Positions 16,454-27,006 are shown, counted from the first letter of the stretch. The stretch is 48,973 nt of DNA from Sphingobacteriia bacterium (GCA_004294135.1 RDZY01000027.1:1-48973); one strand, 5' to 3'. The notes: generated by a model not told the origin, from the sequence alone. Made by a program: numbers and translations.

Positions 16454-19400
16454 ATGATGTCCCGTACTGCTTTTTTCTTCATTGCATCCTTATCTATCTT
16501 TCTATCCTGTAAAGAAAAAAATACCAAAACGCTTTTCAATCTGCTTGAAAAAACCGATATCAATTTTATAAATAAAATTGTAGAAACCAAAGAATTCAAT
16601 GTATTTAAATACCGAAATTTTTACAATGGGGCAGGAGTGGCTACTGGTGATTTAAACAATGATGGACTACCCGAAATTTTTTTTACCGCCAACCAAGGAG
16701 CCAATCAACTTTACCTGAATAAAGGGAATTTGAAATTCGAAAATATTTCAGAGAAAGCAGGCTTTCTTCCAAAAAAACAATGGAGTACAGGTGTGGTTAT
16801 GGTAGATATTAATGCAGATGGCTGGCTGGATATTTATATTTGTAACGCAGGTAATATGATGGAACAACCCTTGCGAAAAAATCAGTTGTTTGTTAATAAT
16901 CGCGACTTGACTTTTACAGAACGTGCCAAAGAATATGGTCTCGATAATGATGGTTACTCTACCCAAGCTTCATTCTTTGATTATGATTTAGACGGTGACC
17001 TAGATTGCTTTTTGGTAAATAATAGTCCCATTCCGGTGAACTCGTTGAACTATGCCAATATGCGCTCAAAGCAAGATGCAGATGCCCCCTTTGCTGCATT
17101 TTTAAAAGGCGGTGGAGATCATCTATACAGAAATGATGCTGGATATTTTACCGAAGTAAGTAAATCCGCAGGTATTTATGGAAGCATTATTAGTTTCGGA
17201 TTGGGAGTTACCGTTGGCGACGTAAATCAAGATGGCTATCCAGATATTTATGTATCGAACGACTTTTTTGAAAAAGATTATCTCTATATCAACCAAAAAA
17301 ACGGCACGTTCAAAGATGAAATGGAAATAAGAATTCAGCATACCAGTTTCTCTTCAATGGGTGCCGATATGCAGGATATTAATAATGATGGGATACAAGA
17401 CATTTTTACCACAGATATGCTTCCCTCCGACGATTACCGATTAAAAACCAATACTACTTTTGATGGATATGATATTTATAGGCTAAAACAAAAACAAGGT
17501 TTCTACAACCAATTTACCCAGAATACTTTACAGGTAAACAATGGATCCGGTAAATTTTTAGAGACTGCTTTTTACAGTGGTGTGGCAGCAAGCGACTGGA
17601 GTTGGGGGGCTTTGCTTTTTGATGCTGATAGCGATGGACTAGCTGATATTTTTGTTTGTAACGGTATTTATAGAGACGTGACTGATCAAGATTTTATTGA
17701 TTTTTTTGCCAATGATGTGGTGAAACAAATGGTTGTAAATAGTAAGAAGGAAGACGTAGGAACGGTGATAGATAAAATGCCTTCCGTACCTGTTCCCAAT
17801 AAAGCATTTAGAAATATCGGTGCACTACAGTTTAAAGATGAAGGCAAAAATTGGGGTTTTGAAACCCCTACTTTTTCTAATGGGGCAGCTTATGCTGATT
17901 TAGATAATGATGGTGATTTAGACTTGGTAATTAACAATGTAAATCAGCCTGCAATGGTTTACCAGAATAATGCTAGCGCACAAAATAAAGCAAACTATTT
18001 ATCCATATCATTAAAGTATAAATCACCTAATAACTTTGCTATTGGCAGCACTATTAAAGTGTACAAGGATGCTCAAATTATAACTAGAACAATTATGCCA
18101 AGTAGGGGATTTCAGTCCTCTGTTGAATACAAGCAAACTATTGGGTTGGGTAGTATAAAACCTGATTCACTCCAAATTATTTGGCCAGATCTCAGCATTA
18201 CTTCTATTCTAAAACCGTTGGTTGATACATTACACCTAATTGATTATGCTACTTCAATAGTTAAACCATTTAATGCATTTAGTAAGTTAAATAGTACCCC
18301 TTTATTTACTACAGTAGAAATGCCGTTTGACCAACACAAAGAAGACGATTATGTTGATTTTTATATTGAAAGAAATATCCCTTTTATGTTGTCTCGACAA
18401 GGCCCAAAATCTGCTACTGCAGACGTAAATGGTGATGGGATGACAGATATTTTTATAGGAGGTGCTGCGCAACAACCATCACAGCTTTACCTACAAACTA
18501 CAAATGGGTTTGTGAAAAAACAAACACCTGATTTTTTAAAATATACTTTTAATGATATTACTGCGGCATTTTTCTTTGACGCCGATCAAGATGGGGATAT
18601 GGATCTTTTCTGTGGCGGTGGCGGAAATTTTGCTGCTGCTTCATCGGAACTTTATCAGAATCATTTGTACTTGAATGATGGCAAAGCCAATTTCTCATTA
18701 AAGCCAGGCGCTTTTGCTATCAGTCACACCAATTGTGGTTCGGCTATTCCTTTGGATTATGATGGCGATGGCAAACTAGATGTTTTTATCGGAAGTAGAA
18801 GTACCCCTCAGCATTATGGGATTTTACCAAAAAGTTTTTTATACCATAATATGGGAAATGGTTTATTTCAAGAAGTGTCTACACAAATAGCCCCCTTTTT
18901 ATCCCAGCTTGGTATGATCACATCTGCTGCTTGGTCGGATATAAATGGCGATCTAAAAAAAGAATTGATTATTGTAGGAGAGTGGATGTATCCTCATGTA
19001 TATAGATTTGAAAAAAATAAATTTATAGAACTAAAAACGGGACTTGAAAATTATATTGGTTGGTGGCAGCAAATGGCAATTGCTGATTTGGACAATGATG
19101 GCGATGCTGATTTGGTTTTGGGTAATTTGGGTAATAATTTTTATTTGAAACCAACTGAAACACAACCCGTTAAATTATGGATGAACGATTTTGACCAGAA
19201 TGGCTCAATGGATAAGGTATTTAGCCAAACAATTCAAGGAAAAGATGTTCCTGTTTTTATGAAAAGGGATATTACCGATCAAATGCCTTTTTTGAAAAAA
19301 GCCAATCTTAGGCACAGTGAATTTGCAACTAAAAGCATACAAGAACTTTTTGATAATACACTTGATAAAGCAAGCATGCTGCAGGTAAATTATACCTCTT

Positions 19401-19762
19401 CCGCCATAGCATACAATGATGGTAAGGGAAATTTTAATCTCAAGCCTTTGCCAACCGAAGCACAGTTGTCTTCTATTCACGCAATTGCACTTAGTGATAT
19501 TAATAAAGATGGGTATGTTGACATTTTAATAGGAGGTAATATGACTGATTTACTTCCTCAATTTTGTAGTATTGACGCCTCGTACGGCAATATATTGATC
19601 AACAATAAAAAAACTGGTTTCATTACAATGCCTGCTGCTAAAAGTGGTCTACATATTACGAAACAAATACGAGATATAGTACCAATAAAAACAAAACAAA
19701 AGCAAAACTATCTTTTCTTAATTAATAACGGGTTTCCGGTTTTTTTATACCAGAATGATTAA
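16454..19762 (+). CDS. FG-GAP/VCBS repeat lipoprotein with ASPIC/UnbV domain (CRTAC1-type), copy 1
   Basis: The 1102-residue protein has a lipoprotein signal ending SIFLSC (C19). It carries many FG-GAP/VCBS units with calcium-loop motifs such as DLNNDGLPEIFFTAN, DINADGWLDIYIC, DYDLDGDLDCFL, DADSDGLADIFVC and DLDNDGDADLVLGN, arranged as two beta-propeller-like halves. Between them lies an ASPIC/UnbV-like segment (residues about 530-600, IGSTIKVYKD, then SRGFQSSVEY, IGLG and SLQIIWPD). Such proteins are surface or periplasmic and are frequent next to susCD in Bacteroidota; their exact function is unknown. It overlaps the ORF of copy 2 downstream, and a possible -7 box (TACTTTTA) lies 4 nt before its ATG. 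Confidence 0.85.
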   Translation: MMSRTAFFFIASLSIFLSCKEKNTKTLFNLLEKTDINFINKIVETKEFNVFKYRNFYNGAGVATGDLNNDGLPEIFFTANQGANQLYLNKGNLKFENISEKAGFLPKKQWSTGVVMVDINADGWLDIYICNAGNMMEQPLRKNQLFVNNRDLTFTERAKEYGLDNDGYSTQASFFDYDLDGDLDCFLVNNSPIPVNSLNYANMRSKQDADAPFAAFLKGGGDHLYRNDAGYFTEVSKSAGIYGSIISFGLGVTVGDVNQDGYPDIYVSNDFFEKDYLYINQKNGTFKDEMEIRIQHTSFSSMGADMQDINNDGIQDIFTTDMLPSDDYRLKTNTTFDGYDIYRLKQKQGFYNQFTQNTLQVNNGSGKFLETAFYSGVAASDWSWGALLFDADSDGLADIFVCNGIYRDVTDQDFIDFFANDVVKQMVVNSKKEDVGTVIDKMPSVPVPNKAFRNIGALQFKDEGKNWGFETPTFSNGAAYADLDNDGDLDLVINNVNQPAMVYQNNASAQNKANYLSISLKYKSPNNFAIGSTIKVYKDAQIITRTIMPSRGFQSSVEYKQTIGLGSIKPDSLQIIWPDLSITSILKPLVDTLHLIDYATSIVKPFNAFSKLNSTPLFTTVEMPFDQHKEDDYVDFYIERNIPFMLSRQGPKSATADVNGDGMTDIFIGGAAQQPSQLYLQTTNGFVKKQTPDFLKYTFNDITAAFFFDADQDGDMDLFCGGGGNFAAASSELYQNHLYLNDGKANFSLKPGAFAISHTNCGSAIPLDYDGDGKLDVFIGSRSTPQHYGILPKSFLYHNMGNGLFQEVSTQIAPFLSQLGMITSAAWSDINGDLKKELIIVGEWMYPHVYRFEKNKFIELKTGLENYIGWWQQMAIADLDNDGDADLVLGNLGNNFYLKPTETQPVKLWMNDFDQNGSMDKVFSQTIQGKDVPVFMKRDITDQMPFLKKANLRHSEFATKSIQELFDNTLDKASMLQVNYTSSAIAYNDGKGNFNLKPLPTEAQLSSIHAIALSDINKDGYVDILIGGNMTDLLPQFCSIDASYGNILINNKKTGFITMPAAKSGLHITKQIRDIVPIKTKQKQNYLFLINNGFPVFLYQND

Positions 19763-19781
19763 TCAAATACAATTTAATCCC

Positions 19782-22700
19782 ATGGTTACTTTATCTAAAA
19801 AAATCGGATACAATCAAATCCATCTTACTTGCAGCCTTATATTTATTCTGATTATTTTCATCGGTTGTAAGCAAAATCAATCCAATACATCGTTGTTTAC
19901 AGCTTTGAATCATGCAACAACGGGGCTTCATTTTCGCAATCAACTTACGCCAACTGCTTCACTTAATCCCTTCACTTATATGTACTATTATAATGGAGGC
20001 GGAATTGGATCAGGTGATTTTAATAACGATGGATATACCGATCTTTTTTTTACTGCCAATCAAGGCAGAAACATACTTTACTTGAATAAACACGAATTGC
20101 TTTTCGAAGATATTTCTGATAAAGCAATGATACCGCAGGATACCGAAGCTTGGAATACAGGCGTTTCTGTAGTAGATATTAACCAAGATGGTTTACTGGA
20201 TATTTATATATGCAAAGTTGATCACTTTAATTTGAAAAAAACGCCCAATCAATTACTCATTTGCAAGGGAATTGATAAATATGGGATACCTTATTATACC
20301 GATGAAGCCGAAAAATATGGACTGAATTTTTCAGGGTATAGTACCCAAGCTGTTTTTTTTGATTATGATGGAGACGATGATTTGGATATGTTCTTACTCA
20401 ATCATTCCATTAACCACGATGGTAATTATGCAGCACGAGCACAGTTTAATAATCAATACGACTCTGTTGCTGGGGATAGATTATACCAGAATAATACTTC
20501 CAAAAAAGAAGACGGAAACTCCACTATTTATTTTATTGACAAGACCAAAGAAGCAAAAATAATAGGTAGTAAAATTAGTTATGGACTCGGAGTGGCAGTT
20601 GCAGATATTGATTTAGATGGTTGGCCTGATATTTATGTTGGAAACGATTTTCATGAAAATGATTATTTATATATCAATCAAAAAAATGGAACATTTAAAG
20701 AATTAAGCAATCAACAACTCATGCATACCAGTCAGTTTACTATGGGGGTTGATATAGCAGATGTTAACAGTGACGCATATCCAGATATTATTTCAATGGA
20801 TATGCTTCCTTATGAATCTGTTATGCTGCGAAGGTCGCTCTCAGAAGACGATTATACTATTTTTCAACAAAAAATTTCATTGGGGTATGCGCACCAATAC
20901 GCTAGAAATAATTTGCAGTTTAATAGAGGCGATGGTAAATTTAGTGAGATTGGTCAGTACGCTGGTATGCACGCAACGGACTGGAGCTGGGCTCCTTTGT
21001 GGATGGATTTTGACAATGATGGTAAAAAAGATTTATTTATTTCCAATGGAATTCCCAAGCGATTTACGGATATTGATTATGTGAATTTTGTTGCAGGTGA
21101 TGACATGCAAAAAAAATTACAAAACAATACTATTCAAGATAAAGATTTTGCACTACTAAATAAATTCCCTGAAATTAAAATACCCAATCAGTTTTTTTTG
21201 AATGGAGGTAATTTTAAATTTAAAAATATATCTGATAATATATTAAAAAATCCCCCTAGCTTTTCTAATGGGGCTGCTTATGCTGATTTTGACAATGATG
21301 GAGATTTAGATATTGTAGTTAATAATATCAATGATGAAGTGTTGCTATACGCCAATAATATACAGTTACTAAATACCCCCAAAAAGAAATATACAACAGT
21401 TGATTTTGAAGGCTATCCACAAAATAAACAAGCAATTGGAGCTAAGGTTTTATTGTTTGAGGGGGATCGAATCACTACCTATGAAAATCAATTTGTGCAT
21501 GGGTTTCAATCAAGTATGTCAGGCCCTATTCATATTGGTCTCCAAAATATTAAGCCAGATTCCATACTATTAATTTGGCCGAACAATAGGTATGAAAAAA
21601 TTGATTTAAAACCAAATCAGCTGAATATACTTAAATTTAAAAAAGGGCTCCCACTTTTTAATTACGCTACTTTTATACAAAGAAAGAATTCACCCCATTC
21701 TATAGAATTTGTAGATATATCTAAATCTACAGGGTTGTTTTTTAAGCACAATGAAAATAATTTTAATGAATTTGATCGGGAGTCCCTCATTCCAAAAATG
21801 CTTTCAGCGGAAGGGCCAGCCATTGCTGTAGCAGATATCAATCACGATGGGCTAGAAGATGTTTTTATTGGAGCATCTAAAACTTTTCACAATGCCGTTT
21901 TCATACAAAATAAATCAGGAAAATTTGTTCAAATGGCGCAGCCTGATTTATTGGTCGACTCAATTTGGGAGAATGTAGACGCTACTTGGGTAGATATTAA
22001 TCAAGATACCCATCCTGACCTAGTGATAGCAAGCGGTGGGAATGAATATTATGGAACAGATCAACACTTGAATCCGCTCTTATACCTCAATGATGGAAAA
22101 GGAAAGTTGACTAAAAAATCAGATGCTTTTGATCAATTATTTGTTACACAGAGTAAAGTGGTTGCTTCGGATTTTAATGGAGATGGTGCAATAGATTTGT
22201 TTCTTGCGGGTAGAGCAATACCTTGGCAATATGGTATTACACCTCGCTCTTATCTATTGCAAAATGATGGGACTGGGAAATTTAAAGATGTAACAGCCGC
22301 TTATTCAAAAGCATTAATGAAACCTGGCATGGTTAGCTCAGCTCAATGGGTTGATTTAACTGGAGATAAACAGGATGATTTATTATTGAGTTATGAATGG
22401 GGGGGGATTGATTTGTTTGTAAAGAATGATAAGGAATTTATAAAAAAAGTGATTACCGATCGCAATGGGTGGTGGCAATTTGTTTTACCCGTTGATATTG
22501 ATGGTGATGGAGATTTGGATATGATTGCTGGGAATGCTGGATTAAATATCCGCCTAAAAGCTTCATTGGAAAAACCAGTCAAGCTTTATCTCTACGATTT
22601 TGATGCTAATGGAAGTTTAGAACAGTTACTCACTTATTATTTAGGCAATATAGAAATGCCTTTTGCCAGTAAGAATCAATTAGAAAAAAAACTACCTTAT

Positions 22701-23180
22701 TTAAAGCAAAAATATTTATACGCGGCTGACTTTGCCAATGCTGATTTAGCAGCGTTGATGGGAGCTCAAAAATTAAAAGCAGCCACTTTGCTTAAAGCCG
22801 ATTGCTTTGATAATGCTTTGTTATTGAATGAGGGCAACCTTAATTTTACGTTTGTTAAACTACCATTTGAAGCGCAACTAAGTATGCTAAAAACAGCGGC
22901 TATTTTGCCTATTTCAACATCCAAACACCTCACCATTTTATTAATGGGTAATAGCTATAACAACAATATAGAAATAGGGCGACAGGATGCTGATTTCGGT
23001 ACGATAATCGCCTATCAAGGAAAGGAGCATTTCAGCACCTTCAGCATGAAAAATATAAGTATAAATGGGCAGGTCAATCATATAAAACCAATAAAAATTG
23101 GCAAGCAGCAAGCTTATATTATTGGTAGAAATAATGATTCATTAAAAGTTATTACAACCAAAAAGCAAATTAATAGATAG
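19782..23180 (+). CDS. FG-GAP/VCBS repeat lipoprotein with ASPIC/UnbV domain (CRTAC1-type), copy 2
   Basis: I prefer ATG 19782 (1132 residues), which gives a normal lipoprotein signal ending IIFIGC (C29). An ATG at 19755 overlaps the end of copy 1 by 8 nt and cannot be excluded. The layout matches copy 1: FG-GAP calcium loops (DFNNDGYTDLFFTAN, DINQDGLLDIYIC, DYDGDDDLDMFLL, DIDGDGDLDMIAGN), a central ASPIC-like part with HGFQSSMSGPIHIGL, and a second propeller. The two are clearly paralogous, probably an old tandem duplication given the moderate similarity. They may form a pair at the cell surface. The gene's end overlaps the 3' end of the convergent minus-strand gene by 11 nt. Confidence 0.85.
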   Translation: MVTLSKKIGYNQIHLTCSLIFILIIFIGCKQNQSNTSLFTALNHATTGLHFRNQLTPTASLNPFTYMYYYNGGGIGSGDFNNDGYTDLFFTANQGRNILYLNKHELLFEDISDKAMIPQDTEAWNTGVSVVDINQDGLLDIYICKVDHFNLKKTPNQLLICKGIDKYGIPYYTDEAEKYGLNFSGYSTQAVFFDYDGDDDLDMFLLNHSINHDGNYAARAQFNNQYDSVAGDRLYQNNTSKKEDGNSTIYFIDKTKEAKIIGSKISYGLGVAVADIDLDGWPDIYVGNDFHENDYLYINQKNGTFKELSNQQLMHTSQFTMGVDIADVNSDAYPDIISMDMLPYESVMLRRSLSEDDYTIFQQKISLGYAHQYARNNLQFNRGDGKFSEIGQYAGMHATDWSWAPLWMDFDNDGKKDLFISNGIPKRFTDIDYVNFVAGDDMQKKLQNNTIQDKDFALLNKFPEIKIPNQFFLNGGNFKFKNISDNILKNPPSFSNGAAYADFDNDGDLDIVVNNINDEVLLYANNIQLLNTPKKKYTTVDFEGYPQNKQAIGAKVLLFEGDRITTYENQFVHGFQSSMSGPIHIGLQNIKPDSILLIWPNNRYEKIDLKPNQLNILKFKKGLPLFNYATFIQRKNSPHSIEFVDISKSTGLFFKHNENNFNEFDRESLIPKMLSAEGPAIAVADINHDGLEDVFIGASKTFHNAVFIQNKSGKFVQMAQPDLLVDSIWENVDATWVDINQDTHPDLVIASGGNEYYGTDQHLNPLLYLNDGKGKLTKKSDAFDQLFVTQSKVVASDFNGDGAIDLFLAGRAIPWQYGITPRSYLLQNDGTGKFKDVTAAYSKALMKPGMVSSAQWVDLTGDKQDDLLLSYEWGGIDLFVKNDKEFIKKVITDRNGWWQFVLPVDIDGDGDLDMIAGNAGLNIRLKASLEKPVKLYLYDFDANGSLEQLLTYYLGNIEMPFASKNQLEKKLPYLKQKYLYAADFANADLAALMGAQKLKAATLLKADCFDNALLLNEGNLNFTFVKLPFEAQLSMLKTAAILPISTSKHLTILLMGNSYNNNIEIGRQDADFGTIIAYQGKEHFSTFSMKNISINGQVNHIKPIKIGKQQAYIIGRNNDSLKVITTKKQINR

Positions 23181-24096
23181 GGTAGTACAGTTTTGTAATC
23201 CATTTACTGGAATCTTTTTCAGCAGATCTATCGGTAACCAAACGCTGAAAAGGAATAGCAGGGCTCATTTTTTTATAATCCTGTAAGTAATATTCTAATG
23301 CGCGAATACCTGCTTCTATTGCTTGTTGCCCGCCAATAATATCTGCAACAAGTACATTTCCAAGTACCATATTCTTTAAAAAATATGTATCTGTTGATGG
23401 AAGATCTCGGTCGGTTGAAATGGCAGCCATTAATCTGTAATTACTGGAGTCGAGTTTAAATACATTCATAATTGGTTCATCCATTGCCTTGGCATTTTGT
23501 GAAGCAATATATTGTTTCAATTGATGAATCAATTCATACAATTCTATCACAGAAGGATAATGATTTAAATCCTTTTTTGTGGCTATAAGTGAGGATTGAG
23601 TTATTTTCTGTGTTTCAATTGCAAATCCATATACGCTTTTGGTATTAGAAAAAAAAGCAGAAAGGGAATTCAATAACTGTGCCTTTATTTTTTTGGTCTT
23701 CAGCAAATGAATATACTGTGTGGCTTTTGTAAAAACGTTGCTCGAGAATTGATGGGTTAGATGGATGGTGAATTTGGTTTCTAAGGAGCTGCTAGGCATA
23801 AATTGCAATTCAATTTTTGATATCAAATTGCCGTTGATTATTTGAGCGTTAAATCCATTCAGTAAATTCTTTTCTATATTAATACTTGCTCCATTTAGTT
23901 CGTAACTACTATCTGTTATTACTTTTCCAGACCACCAGCCTGTCCATTTTTTTTGATCAGACATGGTTCTAATCACTGCTTCTAATGGAATTTCTACTGA
24001 AGTTGATTCCACTTCTTCGCCTTTCGATGGCAATAAATAAGTTATACCAATAGTGATTAGTACAATTAAAAAAAAGACAATGATTTTTCTTTTCAT
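23170..24096 (-). CDS. Membrane-anchored SRPBCC / GyrI-like domain protein
   Basis: The ATG at 24096 gives 308 residues; the open frame to 24126 adds ten. An N-terminal hydrophobic segment (IIVFFLIVLITIGITYLLP) anchors or exports it. Residues about 35-150 look like an SRPBCC fold (IPLEAVIRTMSDQKKWTGWW), and residues about 190-308 look like a GyrI/AraC effector-binding domain (AKAMDEPIMNVFKLDSSNYR). These domains bind small hydrophobic ligands. The role here is unknown. It is the only minus-strand gene between susC and the sucrose operon and is not obviously co-regulated. Confidence 0.6.
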   Translation of the reverse strand: MKRKIIVFFLIVLITIGITYLLPSKGEEVESTSVEIPLEAVIRTMSDQKKWTGWWSGKVITDSSYELNGASINIEKNLLNGFNAQIINGNLISKIELQFMPSSSLETKFTIHLTHQFSSNVFTKATQYIHLLKTKKIKAQLLNSLSAFFSNTKSVYGFAIETQKITQSSLIATKKDLNHYPSVIELYELIHQLKQYIASQNAKAMDEPIMNVFKLDSSNYRLMAAISTDRDLPSTDTYFLKNMVLGNVLVADIIGGQQAIEAGIRALEYYLQDYKKMSPAIPFQRLVTDRSAEKDSSKWITKLYYPIY

Positions 24097-24398
24097 TTTT
24101 ATATGATTTTTTAAGCCATAGGGCATATTTAAAACGGAATCTACTATTCATATATTCTGCGGCTATCATTATTTTATACCTATTGCATACAACTTAGGTA
24201 TACCGTGCATGAAATAAAGGAAGTTAAGCAAGCCGTTTATAAAAAAATAGTGTGTAAAAATATTTTATCAATAGATTTATACTATCAACGAAACGCAATT
24301 TAAGTAATTATGAAATGAGCCATAACAAGAATTTGTTACCATCCGAAATGTTAATTAGCGAATTCCATGTGGCCATTAAAAAAAATAAATATTAACAC
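24097..24398. other. 302-bp divergent intergenic gap, no clear feature
   Basis: The gap separates the divergent SRPBCC/GyrI and GH65 genes, so it must hold both promoters. I see no gene, no strong hairpin and no copy of the GCAAACGTTTGC operator. A weak candidate promoter for the GH65 gene has TTTG near 24332 and TAGCGAAT 20 nt later, but the -7 match is poor. A short GGTATACC palindrome lies near 24197. Confidence 0.4.
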
Positions 24399-26432
24399 AT
24401 GAAAAAATCATTCAGTTTTTCTGCAATACTTTTTATAATAGGCCTGGGATACACAAACGCACAAGATCCTTGGAAAATTACTACTTCATCCATCAATCCC
24501 GCAAATTACTATGGAATAACCGCAGCTAATGGTATGATTGGCATTGTTTCCTCACCTGAACCATTCAAGGTGAAAGATGTGGTACTTGCTGGTGCTTATG
24601 ACCAATATGGAAGGGGGAGGGTAAGTAATTTTTTGCACAGCTTCAACCTACTCAATATGCAAATTGCAATTGATGGTCGCAATATAGTTGCTGCTGATGT
24701 GCAAAATATGAAACAGGAACTTGACATGCAAAAAGCATCTTTTACGGGTTCATTTGATTATGGCGACAAAGCTACTATTCAGTACACTTATTATGCCTTA
24801 CGTCATTTGCCTTTTACGGTATTGATGGATGTTAAAATAACGGCTAAAAAAGATTTCAACTTAAATACTTCCAGCGTAATGGAAGCACCAGATGCATTAA
24901 AAGACGTGCAGAATTATTACAATGAAATTGATCGCCCCCATGTGAATATTGGTCTACTTACATCATCGGCTAAAAGTCCCACTGGCAAATTACTCATCTG
25001 TGCAAGCAATTCATTTCTATTTTCAGAGCAGCATGGTGAAGAGCCACGTGTGATTCATGAAATGTGGGACAATAATATGCACCTCATGAAATTCAGTAAG
25101 AAAATAAAAGCAGGAACTACTTATAGTTATGCAATTGTAGGCTCATCTATTACCAGCGCACACCACGATGATCCTTTGAATGAGGCGGAAAGGTTGACCA
25201 TTTTTGCCAAATTAGAGGGTCGTGATCGCTTACTTAGTTTTCACCAGAATGCTTGGAAGGAGTTGTGGAAATCGGATATAAAAATTGAAGGCGATGATCA
25301 GTCGCAGCAAGATATACACAGCATGCTCTACCACCTTTATTCTTTTGTGAGAGAAGGCACCGATTTTAGTCCCTCCCCAATGGGCTTAAGCGGATTGGGA
25401 TACAATGGTCACGTATTTTGGGACACCGAATTATGGATGTATCCTGCCCTATTGGTATTGCAGCCAAAAATGGCCAAGAGCTTGGTTGAATATCGCTTTA
25501 ATAGGCTAGAAGCGGCTAAGAAAAATGCTTTTAGTCACGGTTATAAAGGTGCCATGTTCCCATGGGAAAGTGCCGCATCTGGGGTAGAAGAAACACCTGT
25601 ATGGGCATTGAGTGGCCCTTTTGAACACCATATCACTGCTTGTGTTGGCATTGCGGCTTGGAATTATTACTGCGTAACGCAGGATAAGGATTGGTTGAAA
25701 GAAAAAGGCTGGCCTGTTTTAAAAGCAGTGGCTGAGTTTTGGGCCAGTAGGGTAGAACGCAATGGCCCGGGGAAATACGATATTAAAAATGTGGTAGCGG
25801 CAGATGAATGGGCTGAGAATGTTGACAATAATGCGTGGACCAATGCTGCTGCAAAAGCGGTGTTGAACTATGCTACTGAAGCCGCAAAAATAATTGGAAC
25901 TACCGCAGATATGGATTGGCTTACGGTGGCTCAAAATATACCTATTCTAAAAATGGAAAATGGCGTTACAAAAGAGCATGCCACTTATAAAGGTGAAGGT
26001 ATTAAGCAGGCAGATGTGAATTTATTGTCCTACCCCTTAAAAGAAGTGGTAGATCCAAAAGATGTGCTAAAAGATCTGGAGTATTATGAAAAAAGAATTC
26101 CCAATGAAGGTACTCCTGCAATGACTCAAGCTATCTTTTCACTTTTGTATGCTAGATTGGGTGAGGGAGAAAAAGCATATCGCCTTTTTAAAGAAGCCTA
26201 TATGCCCAATCTAAATCCTCCATTTAGGGTAATTGCAGAAACCAAGGGCGGAACCAATCCTTATTTTGCTACAGGTGCAGGTGGAATTATTCAATCGGTA
26301 TTAATGGGTTTTGGGGGACTCGAAATTACCCCAAAAGGTATTGTTCAAATTAAATCGACCTTACCCAAGCAATGGAAAAAACTCACTATATCTAATATAG
26401 GTGTTTTGAATAAAACATTTGTAGTTGAATAA
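24399..26432 (+). CDS. Periplasmic glycoside hydrolase/phosphorylase family 65 protein
   Basis: The 677-residue protein has a signal peptide ending GYTNAQ. The N-terminal beta-sandwich covers residues 25-270, a linker helix follows, and the (alpha/alpha)6 barrel holds GH65 landmarks: HVFWDTELWMYP (338-349), GAMFPWESA and VAADEWAENVDNNAWTN (466-482). E470 aligns with the general acid Glu of GH65 phosphorylases (GPDEYH in kojibiose/maltose phosphorylases). Family members cleave alpha-glucosides such as trehalose, maltose or kojibiose, by phosphorolysis or, in some branches, hydrolysis. Periplasmic location, where free phosphate is limiting, favours hydrolysis, but this is inference. It probably trims glucosides imported by the SusCD system. 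Confidence 0.8.
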   Translation: MKKSFSFSAILFIIGLGYTNAQDPWKITTSSINPANYYGITAANGMIGIVSSPEPFKVKDVVLAGAYDQYGRGRVSNFLHSFNLLNMQIAIDGRNIVAADVQNMKQELDMQKASFTGSFDYGDKATIQYTYYALRHLPFTVLMDVKITAKKDFNLNTSSVMEAPDALKDVQNYYNEIDRPHVNIGLLTSSAKSPTGKLLICASNSFLFSEQHGEEPRVIHEMWDNNMHLMKFSKKIKAGTTYSYAIVGSSITSAHHDDPLNEAERLTIFAKLEGRDRLLSFHQNAWKELWKSDIKIEGDDQSQQDIHSMLYHLYSFVREGTDFSPSPMGLSGLGYNGHVFWDTELWMYPALLVLQPKMAKSLVEYRFNRLEAAKKNAFSHGYKGAMFPWESAASGVEETPVWALSGPFEHHITACVGIAAWNYYCVTQDKDWLKEKGWPVLKAVAEFWASRVERNGPGKYDIKNVVAADEWAENVDNNAWTNAAAKAVLNYATEAAKIIGTTADMDWLTVAQNIPILKMENGVTKEHATYKGEGIKQADVNLLSYPLKEVVDPKDVLKDLEYYEKRIPNEGTPAMTQAIFSLLYARLGEGEKAYRLFKEAYMPNLNPPFRVIAETKGGTNPYFATGAGGIIQSVLMGFGGLEITPKGIVQIKSTLPKQWKKLTISNIGVLNKTFVVE

Positions 26433-26451
26433 AATTCATTATTTTGGGGCG

Positions 26452-27006
26452 TTGAAAAAGCTGCTTACCATATTTTTACTGGGTTTATTACTATTTGTTT
26501 GGGGTGGATACCGCTCTGTACTAACCTATTTAGAAGTACAAACAGAAGACAATTTTCAAGCTGAACTATTCCAAAATCAATACGATGAAGCCTCACTACT
26601 TCATCTTAAAGTAGCTGCCAATACCCCCTATAATAGCAATTCTGGCGAATTTGAAAATATCAATGGAACCATTGATATTAAAGGGGTTACCTATCACTTT
26701 GTAAAACGGAAATTCTTTAAAGATTCTCTTGAGTTATTATGTGTACCCAATATTGATAAGCTGGGTATTAGTAATGCAAGAGATGTTTTTTTTAGATTGG
26801 CATATGAATACGATCAAAAAGATGCTTCGCAAAAATCTTCTACTAACCATACGCAAGCAAAGTTCTCTATATCGGACTTTACAGGCGACCATTTTTTTTC
26901 TTGGCAGTTTTTAAATGGGGAGCCCAAAACGGTTCACTATATGAAAAACAAGGCAGCGTTATTGGTAGTGTATGTAAATATTTTAGAACGCCCCCCACAG
27001 GTGTAA
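26452..27006 (+). CDS. Hypothetical protein with one N-terminal membrane segment
   Basis: No ATG is available near the start; TTG at 26452 gives 184 residues beginning LKKLLTIFLLGLLLFVWGGY, preceded by a GGGGCG stretch, while a TTG at 26425 overlaps the GH65 stop. One transmembrane helix is followed by an extracytoplasmic part of mixed strands with no lipobox and no recognised family. It follows the GH65 gene closely (19 nt) and probably shares its transcript. Function unknown. Confidence 0.6.
   Translation: MKKLLTIFLLGLLLFVWGGYRSVLTYLEVQTEDNFQAELFQNQYDEASLLHLKVAANTPYNSNSGEFENINGTIDIKGVTYHFVKRKFFKDSLELLCVPNIDKLGISNARDVFFRLAYEYDQKDASQKSSTNHTQAKFSISDFTGDHFFSWQFLNGEPKTVHYMKNKAALLVVYVNILERPPQV

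Noticed and set aside
24097..24398. Small RNA or tRNA in the longest gap
   Set aside because: No cloverleaf, no strong hairpin with T-tract and no conserved motif could be seen.
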